A stretch of 64,000 nt of DNA from Bradyrhizobium xenonodulans. Its GTDB lineage: Bacteria > Pseudomonadota > Alphaproteobacteria > Rhizobiales > Xanthobacteraceae. The position numbers and the translations under genes are program-made. This document shows, one piece after another, positions 18,449 through 26,967 of the stretch. Under the pieces are notes generated by a model, which worked only from the letters and a program-made list of their open reading frames with translations, made no database searches and was not told where the DNA came from. Positions within the stretch are counted from its first letter, which is position 1. Every line of letters begins with the position of its first letter. The stretch lies in NCBI RefSeq assembly GCF_027594865.1, contig NZ_CP089391.1:5300501-5364500 (forward strand). Reading direction: 5' to 3'.

Positions 18449-21400
18449 ATGGCGAACACTCCGAAAAAGGTCAAAGACCCCACAGAAGTTGCGCTTTCTG
18501 CGATCCAGGAAGCCCTGAACATCAGCGACACGGCCGCGGACACCAGCCGCAACGCCTCGATGCGCAACGAAACCTCGCCTCCGGTGCCACCGCCGGCGCC
18601 CTCGATCTTCGACGAGCCGAGCTTCGAGCCGCGTCCTGCCGCCAACGAACGGGCGGTGTTCGACCCGATCGAGGAGCCGCGCTCGCGCCGCGCCGCCAAT
18701 GACGACCGCGAGACCATCGGCCAGCTGCTCCAGGCGCTTCAGAAGGGCCGCCCTGCCCGCAACGTCTATACCTTCGCCACCATCTTCGCCGGCGTCTGGC
18801 TCGCCGCCTGCGCCGCGCTGACCTTCGGCTTCCTGCCTTCGATCCAGGCGGCCATGGGCCAGAGCGGCGGCGTGCTCGTGATTGCCGGCCTGGTCGCGAT
18901 GTTCTTCGCGCCGATCATGCTGTTCTACTTCCTCGCGAGCCTCGTCTGGCGCGGCCAGGAAATGCGCATGATCGCGCAGGCGATGGCGCAGGTCGCGATC
19001 CGCTTCTCCGAGCCCGAAGGCTCGGCCTCCGATTCCATGGTCACCGTCGGCCAGGCCATCCGCCGCGAGGTCGCGGCGATGGGCGACGGCATCGAGCGGG
19101 CGATCGCACGCGCTGGCGAGCTCGAGACGCTGGTCGCCAACGAGGTCGCCGCGCTCGAACGCGCCTATTCCGACAACGAAGTGCGTATCCGCGCCCTGCT
19201 GCAGGACATCGCGCATCAACGCGACAATCTGGTCGGCCAGGCCGAGCAGGTCCGCAGCGCCATCTCCGGCGTGCAGATCGATCTACGCCACGACATCGCG
19301 CTGATCTCGGACGCGATCGCCTCGCGCGTCGACGAGGTCGCCAAGTCCATCACCGGCGCGCTGGAAGAGCGCGGCGCCCACATCACCGGCGCGCTGAGCC
19401 ATGCCGGCGACAACATGATCCTCGCGCTCGGCGAGCGCGGCGGCGACCTGCTCGACCGCCTCGAGGAAGCCAGCAACGAGACCACGCGCGCCGTGCTCGA
19501 CGCCAGCGAGCGGCTGACCACCAGCCTCAATTTCAAGACCGGCCACGTCCACGACGAGTTCGTCGACCTCGCCGACCGCGTCCACGAGATGCTGAACGAG
19601 CGTATCGACCGCATCACCGGCGAGTTCGAGCAGCGCTCCGCCGCGATCGTCGACGGCATCTCCGAGCGCACCGAGCAGGTGCACGATAGCTTGAAGAATT
19701 CGTCGGACTCGCTGCTGCTCGAGCTCGAGCTGCGTTCCAACGACCTCTCCGCCAAGATCGACGACGCCGGCAACCGCCTCGCCGGCCAGATCATGACCTC
19801 CGGCGACAAGGCGAGCGAGGCGCTCGACGCCACCGTCAACACCCTCGTCGCCAAGGTGGTCAGCCAGACCGAGACCGCGCACGATTCTCTCTCCTTGCAG
19901 ATGAGCGCGTTCGACGAGCTGGTGAAGAACCAGGGCACCGAGCTGGTCGAGAAGTTCGCCCGCGACTCCGGCACGCTGGGCGCACTGATCACCCGCCACA
20001 TCTCCGAGTTCGACCGTACCGTGAAGACGTTCGGCGGCGAGATCGTCGATCGCATGGGCCAGCGCACCCAGGACATCCATGAGTCGCTGAAGACCTATGT
20101 CGACAATTTCGACACCCGCTTCACCTCCAATGGCGGCGCAATCACCGCTGTGCTCGACCAGCGCCTGCTGCAGTTCGAGACCACAGTCGGCGAACGCGTC
20201 AGCAATCTCGACGCTTCGCTGAACGGCAAGATCGCCAGCCTGGATGGCACGATCGAAGGCCACATCAAGACCTTCGACGAGCAACTGGTCGGGCGCGTCG
20301 CCGCGCTCGAACAGTCGTTCGACACCCGCGCGAAGTCGGTAACCGAAACCATCGACGGACGCCTGAATGCGCTGTCGACGACGCTGACCGATGGTGCCGC
20401 CCAGGCGATCCAGTCAGTGGATACGCGGCTGACGCACCTCACGACCACGCTCACGGGCGGCGCGTCGCAGGCTCTGGAGTCCATCGACTCCCGCCTCACC
20501 AACCTTACGACGACCCTCACCGGGGGCGCCTCGGAGGCGCTCGAGTCCATCGACTCCCGTCTCACCAGCCTTACCACGACGCTCACCGATGGCGCCTCGC
20601 AGACGATCCAGGCGATCGATACCCGTCTGACCCATCTGACGACGACGCTGAACGGCGGCGCGACGCAGGCGCTCGAGTCGATCGATACCCGCCTCACCTA
20701 CCTGACGACCGCGGTGACGAACGGCGCCTCGCAAGCCGTGCAGTCGATCGACACCCGCCTCACGCTGCTGACCTCGACGCTGACCGACGGCACCGCGCAG
20801 GCGATCGAGGCGGTCGACCGCCGCATCACCGGCGTCGCCGAGATCATCGACGGCCGCAGCACGCATCTGACCGACACGGTCACGGCGCGCTTCCAGGACA
20901 TCCAGCAGGCCATCGAGACCAAGGTCGGCGCGGTCGCCAGCGACATCGACGTGCGCGTGGCACAGTTCGAGGACCTGCTCGGCTCGCGTGTCGAGGCGGT
21001 CGCCGGCCGCATCGAGAGCAGCGGCCGCCAGGCCAGCGAGGACATGATGTCCCGCGCCGAGATGATCTCGACCGCGATCCGCTCGCATGTCGAGGACGCC
21101 GAGCGCTCGCTCACCAACCTCGTGGTCAACACCAGCGAGACGATCCAGACCGGTGCGCGCACGGCACAGCAGTCGCTGATGACAGTCTCCTCCGACGTCA
21201 ACGCCCAGCTCAAGATGACCTCGTCCGAGGTCGAACGCGCACTGACCGCGGTCGGCACCGGCGCTGCGAACTCGATCCTGACCAGCGCCCGCGAGGCGCA
21301 GTCGTCCCTGGTCGCAGCCTCCGGCGATGCCTCCAACCAGATCAAGGGGCTCGCGGCCGACGTCGAGCGTACGCTCTCGGCGGCCGGCTCTGCGACCGCC

Positions 21401-24220
21401 GCCTCGATCCTGGCCGGCGCCCGCGAGGTGCAGACCACGCTCGTCACGGCGTCTTCGGACGCGGCCAACCACGTCAAGACGCTCACCGCCGACGTGCAGC
21501 GTTCGCTGTCGATGGCCGGCTCCACCACGGCGGAATCGATCACCGCCGGCGCCCGCGATGCGCAGAGCACGCTGATCGCGGCCTCGACCGAGACCGCCAA
21601 CCAGATCAAGGCGCTGTCCTCGGACGTGCAGCGCTCGCTCTCGATGGCCGGCACCTCGACGGCCGAGACCATCATGACCGGCGCTCGCGAAGCCCAGAGC
21701 ACGCTCGTCAACGCGTCCTCGGATGCGGCGAGCCAGGTCAAGTCGCTCGCGGCGGAAGTGCATCGGTCGCTCTCGCAGGTCGGCCAGTCGACCGCCGAGA
21801 CGATCACCACCAGCGCCCGCGACGCCCAGAGCACCCTGCTCACCGTCTCCGCCGAGCAGACCAGCCAGGTCCGTTCGCTCGCGGCCGAGATGCAGCGCGC
21901 GCTGGCGACCGCCGGCGGCGCCACCATCGAGGCGCTCACCAGCGGCGTCCGCGAGGCCCAGGGCACGCTGATCTCCGCCTCGACGGACGCGGCGAGCCAG
22001 ATCAAGTCGCTGACCACGGACATCGAGCGCACGCTGACCTCGGTCGGCGCCGACACCGCCTCGACCATCCTCAACAGCGCGCGTGAGGCGCAGACCTCGC
22101 TGACCTCGACCTCGGCGGATGCCGCAAGCCAGATCCGCACGATCTCGACCGAGATCGAGCGCGCGCTGAGCACGGCCACGACCAATGCGACCAACGACAT
22201 CCAGACCAGCGCGCTCAACGCCCAGAATGCGCTGATCAACGCCTCCAACGAGGCAAGCTCGCGCGTCAAGTCGAGCTCTGCCGATGTCGAGCGCTCGGTG
22301 CTCGCGGCCAGCAGCAGCTTCGGCCAGGCCATGACCGGCAAGACCGACGAGATCGTCACCTATGTGCAGCAGCAGGCCGACCGCCTGTCGAACATGATCG
22401 ACGCCAAGCGCGGCGCCCTCGTCGACGCGATCGGCTCGAAGACCAGCCAGCTCACGCTCGACATCGACCGCGTCACCTCCGACGCGCTGAAGTCGATCGA
22501 GACGCGCGGCCACGCGTTCTCGCAGACCATGATGGGCAACGGCTCGGAAGTCGCCCGCACCATCAACGCGGCGAGCGAGATCGCCACCAGCGCGGTCGGC
22601 AAGTCGCTCAAGGACCTCGAGCAGGCCTCGCGCTCGGCGATCGACCAGTCGCGCCAGGTCTCGATCGCGGCCGTCACCGAGATGCAGGAGACCAGCAAGA
22701 TCCTGCGCACCGACACGGTCGCCCTGTTCGAGCGTCTGCGCGAAGGCAACATCCTGCTCCAGGAGGTGCTGACCGGTGCGCACGACAACCTCAACTCGCT
22801 CGAGCGGGCGCTGGTGACGCGTGTCGCCGACTTCGTCTCGGCGATGAACGACGTCACCTCGCGCAACGGCGCTGCGACGCAGAACCTGGAAGACCAGCTC
22901 AACGTGTTCAACAGCAAGACCACGCGGGCGCTCCAGGATCTCGGCGAGCTGTCGACGCAGTTCGACGCCCACGGCAAGGCCCTGGTCGAGGCCGCGCAGG
23001 TCGTCGAGCAGAGCAACAAGAACACCACCGCCTCGCTCGCCGAGCGCAAGCAGGCGCTGGAATCGCTCGTCACCACGATCGACCTGCGTACGGCCGATCT
23101 CGACCAGCGCCTGTCGCGCTTCACCGGCCTGCTCGATGAATCGCTGGCCGCTGCCGAAGAGCGCGCCCGCGACATCGCCCGCGTCGTCGCGGAAACCGCC
23201 GGCGCAGGTTCGGCCGCGATCACTCGCCAGTTCGAGGCGGTGCGCGCGGCGTCCGAAGAGGAGCACCGCCAGACCATCGAGGCCATGCACGACATCTACC
23301 GCCAGACCACGGACGAGGCGGACACGATGTTCAAGCAGTCGACCGAACGGTTCACCAACCTCGTCTCCAGCATGAAGCAGATGGCGTTCGAGATGCACAA
23401 CGAGCTCGAAGCCACCCGCAACGAGCTGCGCCGCGGCGTGCTCGAGATGCCGCAGGAGGCCGCCGAGAGCACTGCGCAGATGCGCAAGGTGATCGTCGAC
23501 CAGATCGAGGCTCTGGCCGAGCTCAACCGCATCGTGGCCCAGCACGGCCGTGGTCTCGACGTCTCCACCGCGGGCCGCGCTTCCGTCGCCGTCCAGCGTC
23601 AAGAAGAGCCGATGATGGCGACTGCGGGCGGTCGTGGCACCGAGACCCGCATGCGCGACACCGGCAGCGCCTCGACGCTGCCGCCGCCGGACCTCGGCAT
23701 GCCGGCGCCCTCGCGCCGCACCGAAGCGCCGCCGGTCGCGCCCTCCAGCAACGACCAGGGCCGTGACGGCTGGCTGTCGGACCTCCTGAACCGCACCGAC
23801 GCCAACCAGGGCGCTCCGACCGGTCAGGCTCCCCGTGGCCGCGCCGCCCCCGCGCCGCAGCCGCAGGCCCCGCAGGCCAGCAGCAATCCGCTGGAGTCGC
23901 TGTCGCTCGACATCGGCCGGCTGATGGACCGCAACCTCGCGGCCGAGATGTGGGACCGCTACCAGCGCGGCGAGAACAAGGCCTTCACCAAGCGCCTCTA
24001 CACGCCGGCCGGCCAGAAGGCCTTCGACGAGGTCGCCCGCAAGTACCGCGCCGACCGCAACTTCAAGGGCACGGTCGACCGCTACGTCGCCGAGTTCGAG
24101 CGCCTGCTCGACGAAGTCGCCCGCGACGGCCGCGGCCCGCAGGAGCTGCGCAACCACCTGACCTCGGAGACGGGCCTCGTGTACACGCTGCTCGCGCATG
24201 CGGCGGGCCGGTTGGGGTAA
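18449..24220 (+). CDS. Giant membrane-anchored coiled-coil repeat protein
   Basis: 1923 residues. Residues 1-100 are disordered and Pro/acid-rich. Two membrane helices (about 107-131 and 141-167) form a hairpin, leaving a huge cytoplasmic rod. Residues 642-795 are seven tandem 22-residue repeats (typified by LTTTLTGGASQALESIDSRL); residues 908-1303 are nine 44-residue repeats (ending GAREAQ). Both periods are multiples of 11, giving a hendecad right-handed coil like apolipoproteins. A Pro/Gln-rich linker (about 1690-1810) leads to a conserved globular end (about 1815-1923, with WDRYQRGENKAFTKRLY). The domain order recalls polarity or cell-envelope scaffolds, but I know of no assigned function. 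A CtrA-type box lies 180 bases upstream. Confidence 0.85.
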   Translation: MANTPKKVKDPTEVALSAIQEALNISDTAADTSRNASMRNETSPPVPPPAPSIFDEPSFEPRPAANERAVFDPIEEPRSRRAANDDRETIGQLLQALQKGRPARNVYTFATIFAGVWLAACAALTFGFLPSIQAAMGQSGGVLVIAGLVAMFFAPIMLFYFLASLVWRGQEMRMIAQAMAQVAIRFSEPEGSASDSMVTVGQAIRREVAAMGDGIERAIARAGELETLVANEVAALERAYSDNEVRIRALLQDIAHQRDNLVGQAEQVRSAISGVQIDLRHDIALISDAIASRVDEVAKSITGALEERGAHITGALSHAGDNMILALGERGGDLLDRLEEASNETTRAVLDASERLTTSLNFKTGHVHDEFVDLADRVHEMLNERIDRITGEFEQRSAAIVDGISERTEQVHDSLKNSSDSLLLELELRSNDLSAKIDDAGNRLAGQIMTSGDKASEALDATVNTLVAKVVSQTETAHDSLSLQMSAFDELVKNQGTELVEKFARDSGTLGALITRHISEFDRTVKTFGGEIVDRMGQRTQDIHESLKTYVDNFDTRFTSNGGAITAVLDQRLLQFETTVGERVSNLDASLNGKIASLDGTIEGHIKTFDEQLVGRVAALEQSFDTRAKSVTETIDGRLNALSTTLTDGAAQAIQSVDTRLTHLTTTLTGGASQALESIDSRLTNLTTTLTGGASEALESIDSRLTSLTTTLTDGASQTIQAIDTRLTHLTTTLNGGATQALESIDTRLTYLTTAVTNGASQAVQSIDTRLTLLTSTLTDGTAQAIEAVDRRITGVAEIIDGRSTHLTDTVTARFQDIQQAIETKVGAVASDIDVRVAQFEDLLGSRVEAVAGRIESSGRQASEDMMSRAEMISTAIRSHVEDAERSLTNLVVNTSETIQTGARTAQQSLMTVSSDVNAQLKMTSSEVERALTAVGTGAANSILTSAREAQSSLVAASGDASNQIKGLAADVERTLSAAGSATAASILAGAREVQTTLVTASSDAANHVKTLTADVQRSLSMAGSTTAESITAGARDAQSTLIAASTETANQIKALSSDVQRSLSMAGTSTAETIMTGAREAQSTLVNASSDAASQVKSLAAEVHRSLSQVGQSTAETITTSARDAQSTLLTVSAEQTSQVRSLAAEMQRALATAGGATIEALTSGVREAQGTLISASTDAASQIKSLTTDIERTLTSVGADTASTILNSAREAQTSLTSTSADAASQIRTISTEIERALSTATTNATNDIQTSALNAQNALINASNEASSRVKSSSADVERSVLAASSSFGQAMTGKTDEIVTYVQQQADRLSNMIDAKRGALVDAIGSKTSQLTLDIDRVTSDALKSIETRGHAFSQTMMGNGSEVARTINAASEIATSAVGKSLKDLEQASRSAIDQSRQVSIAAVTEMQETSKILRTDTVALFERLREGNILLQEVLTGAHDNLNSLERALVTRVADFVSAMNDVTSRNGAATQNLEDQLNVFNSKTTRALQDLGELSTQFDAHGKALVEAAQVVEQSNKNTTASLAERKQALESLVTTIDLRTADLDQRLSRFTGLLDESLAAAEERARDIARVVAETAGAGSAAITRQFEAVRAASEEEHRQTIEAMHDIYRQTTDEADTMFKQSTERFTNLVSSMKQMAFEMHNELEATRNELRRGVLEMPQEAAESTAQMRKVIVDQIEALAELNRIVAQHGRGLDVSTAGRASVAVQRQEEPMMATAGGRGTETRMRDTGSASTLPPPDLGMPAPSRRTEAPPVAPSSNDQGRDGWLSDLLNRTDANQGAPTGQAPRGRAAPAPQPQAPQASSNPLESLSLDIGRLMDRNLAAEMWDRYQRGENKAFTKRLYTPAGQKAFDEVARKYRADRNFKGTVDRYVAEFERLLDEVARDGRGPQELRNHLTSETGLVYTLLAHAAGRLG
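20372..20833 (+). repeat. Seven tandem 66-bp (22-residue) coding repeats
   Basis: Seven in-frame units of 22 codons within the giant coiled-coil gene. Each follows the pattern LTxTLTxGAxQAxxSIDxRL. Copies 2 and 3 are the most alike, which suggests recent duplication by slippage or recombination. Confidence 0.85.
21170..22357 (+). repeat. Nine tandem 132-bp (44-residue) coding repeats
   Basis: Nine in-frame units of 44 codons inside the giant coiled-coil gene. Each carries a central QIKxLxxDVxR block and ends near GAREAQ. The unit is four 11-residue hendecads. Divergence between copies is moderate and the last copy is the most degraded. Confidence 0.85.
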
Positions 24221-24246
24221 GCGGCGGCGACAACGAATAGAGAATG

Positions 24247-24276
24247 AAAACGGAGGCCTCACGGCCTCCGTTTTTG
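24247..24276 (+). terminator. Rho-independent terminator of the giant coiled-coil gene
   Basis: CGGAGGCC (24251-24258) pairs with GGCCTCCG (24263-24270) across a TCAC loop, followed by TTTTTG. The flanking AA/TT extend the stem. It lies 30 bases after the stop codon. Confidence 0.92.
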
Positions 24277-24330
24277 TTTGAGCCCACCGTTGCAATAACG
24301 AGCAGGAACGTGCGCAGACCCATCCATCCC

Positions 24331-24424
24331 GTCACCCTGAGGCGCCGGAGCGAAGCGGAGGCCTCGAAGGGCGACAGCCCGGCTGCATCTCGGCCGCCAT
24401 CCTTCGAGGCTCTCAGGATGACGG
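24331..24424. repeat. Palindromic repeat, GTCACCCTGAG/CTCAGGATGAC family
   Basis: The ends GTCACCCTGAGG and CTCTCAGGATGAC are near-complementary, and inner CCTCGAAGGGCG and CATCCTTCGAGG also pair. The whole unit folds on itself. Members of this family recur at 24511, 24907, 25118, 32068, 38942 and 39033. Confidence 0.8.
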
Positions 24425-24510
24425 AGTAAGAGCGAGCCTCGCGTCGGAATCAAAAGAAAATTTGAACGACCTTTAGTTGCAAAATTGACATTGACACTGC
24501 AAAAGCCGGC

Positions 24511-24568
24511 ATCATCCTGAGGTACGAGCCATGCGGTGCGCGGCATCGCACGGCGAGCCTCTGAGGAT
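24511..24568. repeat. Short palindromic repeat of the same family
   Basis: CATCCTGAGGTACGAG opens it and GAGCCTCTGAGGAT closes it. The core GCGGTGCGCGGCATCGCAC is itself partly palindromic. Its right end supplies the GAGG that appears to serve as ribosome binding site for the GIY-YIG gene. Confidence 0.65.
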
Positions 24569-24575
24569 AATTTGT

Positions 24576-24884
24576 GTGGGCATCTATATTTACATGCTGA
24601 GATGCGCGGACGGCTCCTTCTACATCGGGAGCGCCACCGGTGAGGACACGTCGAAACGTGTCGACGAGCACAACGCCGGGGCTCATCCGGGATATACGTA
24701 CTCGCGACGGCCGGTCGTGCTCGTGTGGTCCGAATATTTCGATCGGATCACCGATGGGATTGCTGCCGAGCGACAGCTCAAAGGCTGGAGCCGCGCCAAG
24801 AAAGAGGCGCTTATCCGTTCGGATTGGAAAGCGGTAAGCCAGCTTGCGCGACGGCGCGCTGGAGCGACGAAGTCCGTAACATAG
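24576..24884 (+). CDS. GIY-YIG nuclease-family protein
   Basis: About 102 residues, a stand-alone GIY-YIG domain. Beta strands IYIYMLRCADGSFYIGSAT carry the two motifs, then an arginine and EHNAG. The catalytic glutamate is in AAERQLKGWSRAKKEAL. This is the YhbQ-like endonuclease class of uncertain biological role. I chose GTG 24576, with GAGG at 24563-24566; ATG 24531 lies inside a palindromic repeat and ATG 24594 would cut the first strand. Four palindromic repeats sit within 700 bases of it. Confidence 0.82.
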   Translation: MGIYIYMLRCADGSFYIGSATGEDTSKRVDEHNAGAHPGYTYSRRPVVLVWSEYFDRITDGIAAERQLKGWSRAKKEALIRSDWKAVSQLARRRAGATKSVT

Positions 24885-24906
24885 GCTCCGCGGCGGCAGA
24901 CGGGCC

Positions 24907-24970
24907 GTACGTCCTTCGAGGCTTGGCCCGCGCTGCTGCGCATCGCCGGCCGCGCACCTCAGGATGACGG
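24907..24970. repeat. Palindromic repeat, GTCCTTCGAGG/CCTCAGGATGACGG half-unit
   Basis: Opens with TACGTCCTTCGAGGC and closes with GCGCACCTCAGGATGACGG, matching the right half of the unit at 25118-25250. Confidence 0.7.
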
Positions 24971-25002
24971 GAGCAGTAGCGAAATCGACGGATCAACCGT
25001 TA

Positions 25003-25082
25003 ATGCGAGGAGCGCTTGCGACGAAGCAAACCAGACGGCCCCTCAGAGACAGTCTGGATTGCTTCGCCAAGCTCGCAATGAT
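25003..25082. repeat. Inverted repeat, ATGCGAGGAGCG...GAAGCAA family
   Basis: GCGACGAAGCAAACCAGAC (25018-25036) is nearly the reverse complement of GTCTGGATTGCTTCGCC (25052-25068), and flanking TGCGAGG pairs with CTCGCA. It is a second repeat family lodged between two copies of the first. Confidence 0.7.
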
Positions 25083-25117
25083 GATGGTGGAAAGAAACCT
25101 CGTCCGAATTTATCCCC

Positions 25118-25250
25118 GTCACCCTGAGGTGCTCGCCTCTTCGGCGAGCCTCGAAGGGCGACGGCCCGGCTGCATCTCGGCCGTCTATCCTTCGAGGCTC
25201 CCGGCGCGATGCTGCGCGCATCGCGCCACTCGCACCTCAGGATGACGGGA
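25118..25250. repeat. Long palindromic repeat unit, GTCACCCTGAGG family
   Basis: Full-length unit with ends GTCACCCTGAGGTG and CGCACCTCAGGATGAC. It contains two internal hairpins: GCTCGCCTCTTCGGCGAGC, and GGCTCCCGGCGCGATG pairing with the CATCGCGCC that follows. It is very similar to 32068-32199 in inverted order. Confidence 0.82.
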
Positions 25251-25293
25251 CCAACAGCAACGATGAGGAGAGGTCCGTAGTTTCGGCCGCTTA

Positions 25294-26166
25294 CTACCGC
25301 CTGCGCTCACTCGCCGCGGGCTTCGGCGGCTCGGCCGGCGGAGCGGCTGCCGGGGCGCTGTTGCTGGCGCCGAACAGCACGCGGGTCGGGTTGCGGTCGA
25401 AATTGTTCACGGCGCGGCTGATGTCGCCGAGCGTGCGGCGGCCGTCGGACATCAGCGCGCCGGAGCGCTTGTCGAAATCGTCGGCGAGCTCGCGGATCGA
25501 CTTCACCGCCTGGAACAGCTCGCCGCCGTCCTTGCCGCCGGCGAGCGTGTTGAGGCCGAGCATGAGGCTGTCGGCCTTGAGCATCACGCCGTCGACCTTG
25601 GCTATCACGCCGTCGATCTTCTCGGAATTGCGGGCGAGCGAGTTGGTGAAGGTCTCGAGATTCTTCAGCGAGTTCTTCACCGATTCCTGATTGTCGGCGA
25701 CGATCTTGTTGATGTTCTGGAGCGTGCCGCGGATCGCCTCGGTGACGTCCTGGAGCTTGTTCGGATCGGCCGTCAGCGTCGGGATGCCGTCCTGGTCGAG
25801 CGGCGGCGCAGCCGCGGCCTCGTCGCCACCCTTGAGCGAGATCGCGGCAACGCCGGTGAGGCCCTGGAATTCGAGGCCGACCAGGGTGTCCTTGCGGATC
25901 GGGGCGTTGTTCTCGATCATGGCGAGTGCGACAACCCGCCGCGGGTTGTCGAGCTTCACCGAGACCACCTCGCCCACCCGGATACCGTTGAAATTGACGC
26001 TGCCGCCATTGCGCAGGCCTGCCGCGGGGCCCTCGAACACGACGCGCAGGGGACTGCGCTGCTTGGTGGTGTGCAGCGACTGAAACCACAGCACGAAGCC
26101 GATCGCAGCGGCGATCACCGCCAGCGTGAACGATCCGATCAGCACGTAATTCGCCCGCGTTTCCAT
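25294..26166 (-). CDS. mlaD: MlaD-family lipid-binding subunit of an ABC transporter
   Basis: 290 residues. One N-terminal membrane helix (METRANYVLIGSFTLAVIAA) is followed by the MCE domain (about 40-120, with GLRNGGSVNFNGIRVGEV and ALAMIEN). A long helical tail (about 140-260) and a Pro/Ala-rich end follow. MCE rings bind phospholipid in the periplasm and pass it between membranes. It is the third gene of the permease-ATPase-MCE operon, 29 bases after the ATPase. The usual soluble MlaC carrier gene does not follow. Confidence 0.92.
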   Translation of the reverse strand: METRANYVLIGSFTLAVIAAAIGFVLWFQSLHTTKQRSPLRVVFEGPAAGLRNGGSVNFNGIRVGEVVSVKLDNPRRVVALAMIENNAPIRKDTLVGLEFQGLTGVAAISLKGGDEAAAAPPLDQDGIPTLTADPNKLQDVTEAIRGTLQNINKIVADNQESVKNSLKNLETFTNSLARNSEKIDGVIAKVDGVMLKADSLMLGLNTLAGGKDGGELFQAVKSIRELADDFDKRSGALMSDGRRTLGDISRAVNNFDRNPTRVLFGASNSAPAAAPPAEPPKPAASERRR

Positions 26167-26195
26167 CGATTACTCCGGCACCCCAGCCCAGCTGC

Positions 26196-26966
26196 TCAAC
26201 CCATGACCGCGCGGGCGCGCTTGCCATGGAAATACTGCCTCAGCCACGGATGCTGCGAGGCCTGCATGTCGGCGATCGACCCTGCCGCAATGATCTTACC
26301 GTTCCCTAAAACGGCGATGCGGTCACATGCTGTGTAAAGGCTGTCGAGATCGTGGGTTACCATGAAAACGGTCAGCCCCAAAGTGCGCTGAAGCGTCCGG
26401 ACCAGCTCGTCGAAATCGCCGGCGCCGATCGGATCGAGGCCGGAGGTCGGCTCGTCAAGGAATACCAGGTCGGGATCGAGCGACAGCGCGCGCGCCAGCG
26501 CCACGCGCTTGATCATGCCCCCCGACAGTTCGGACGGGAAGCGATCCGCAACCTCCGGCTTGAGGCCGACCATCGTCAGCTTGGCCATGGTGATCTCGTC
26601 CATCAGCCGCTGCGAGACCCGCAGATATTCGCGCATCGGAAACTGGATGTTCTGCCGCACGGTCAGCGAGGAGAACAGCGCGCCCTGCTGAAACAGCACG
26701 CCCCAGCGGCGCTCGACATTGCGGCGCTGCGATGTGCTGGAGGAATCCAGGTCGACGCCGAACACCTCGATGGAGCCTGCGACCTTCGGCACGAGTCCGA
26801 TGATGGTGCGCGTCAATACGGACTTGCCCGCACCCGACGGGCCGACAAATCCCAAAATCTCGCCGCGCTTGACGTCGAGGTCGAGGCCGTCGAGCACACG
26901 CGTTGTGCCGAACTGCACCGTGATGTCGCGGACGCGGATGATCGGATTTTGAATCTCGCCAGCCAT
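26196..26966 (-). CDS. mlaF: MlaF-type ABC transporter ATPase
   Basis: 256 residues. Walker A is GFVGPSGAGKSVLTRTI (about 40-56), the Q loop is VLFQQGALFSSLTV, the signature is LSGGMIKRVALARAL and Walker B is LVFLDEPTSGLDP, with the switch histidine in VTHDLDSL. The LSGGM signature and GALFSSLTV loop are characteristic of MlaF. It powers retrograde lipid transport with the MlaE permease, whose stop codon ends one base before its ATG. Confidence 0.95.
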   Translation of the reverse strand: MAGEIQNPIIRVRDITVQFGTTRVLDGLDLDVKRGEILGFVGPSGAGKSVLTRTIIGLVPKVAGSIEVFGVDLDSSSTSQRRNVERRWGVLFQQGALFSSLTVRQNIQFPMREYLRVSQRLMDEITMAKLTMVGLKPEVADRFPSELSGGMIKRVALARALSLDPDLVFLDEPTSGLDPIGAGDFDELVRTLQRTLGLTVFMVTHDLDSLYTACDRIAVLGNGKIIAAGSIADMQASQHPWLRQYFHGKRARAVMG

Positions 26967-26967
26967 C

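Larger units (their letters stand above)
24885..25293. other. Gene-free stretch filled with repeats
   Basis: 409 bases with no credible coding frame. It holds the end of one palindromic repeat (24907-24970), an inverted repeat of a different family (25003-25082) and a long palindromic unit (25118-25250). No terminator with a U-tract is seen for the GIY-YIG or MlaD-like genes that converge here. Confidence 0.7.

Noticed and set aside
20414..24295. A 1293-codon open frame on the minus strand opposite the giant coiled-coil gene
   Set aside because: It is a mirror of a GC-rich coding repeat array: Gly/Arg/Ala/Leu-rich, no ribosome site or domain. The plus-strand protein has membrane helices, ordered repeats and a terminator.
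24331..25250. CRISPR array
   Set aside because: The repeats are palindromic, of unequal length and without regular spacers.
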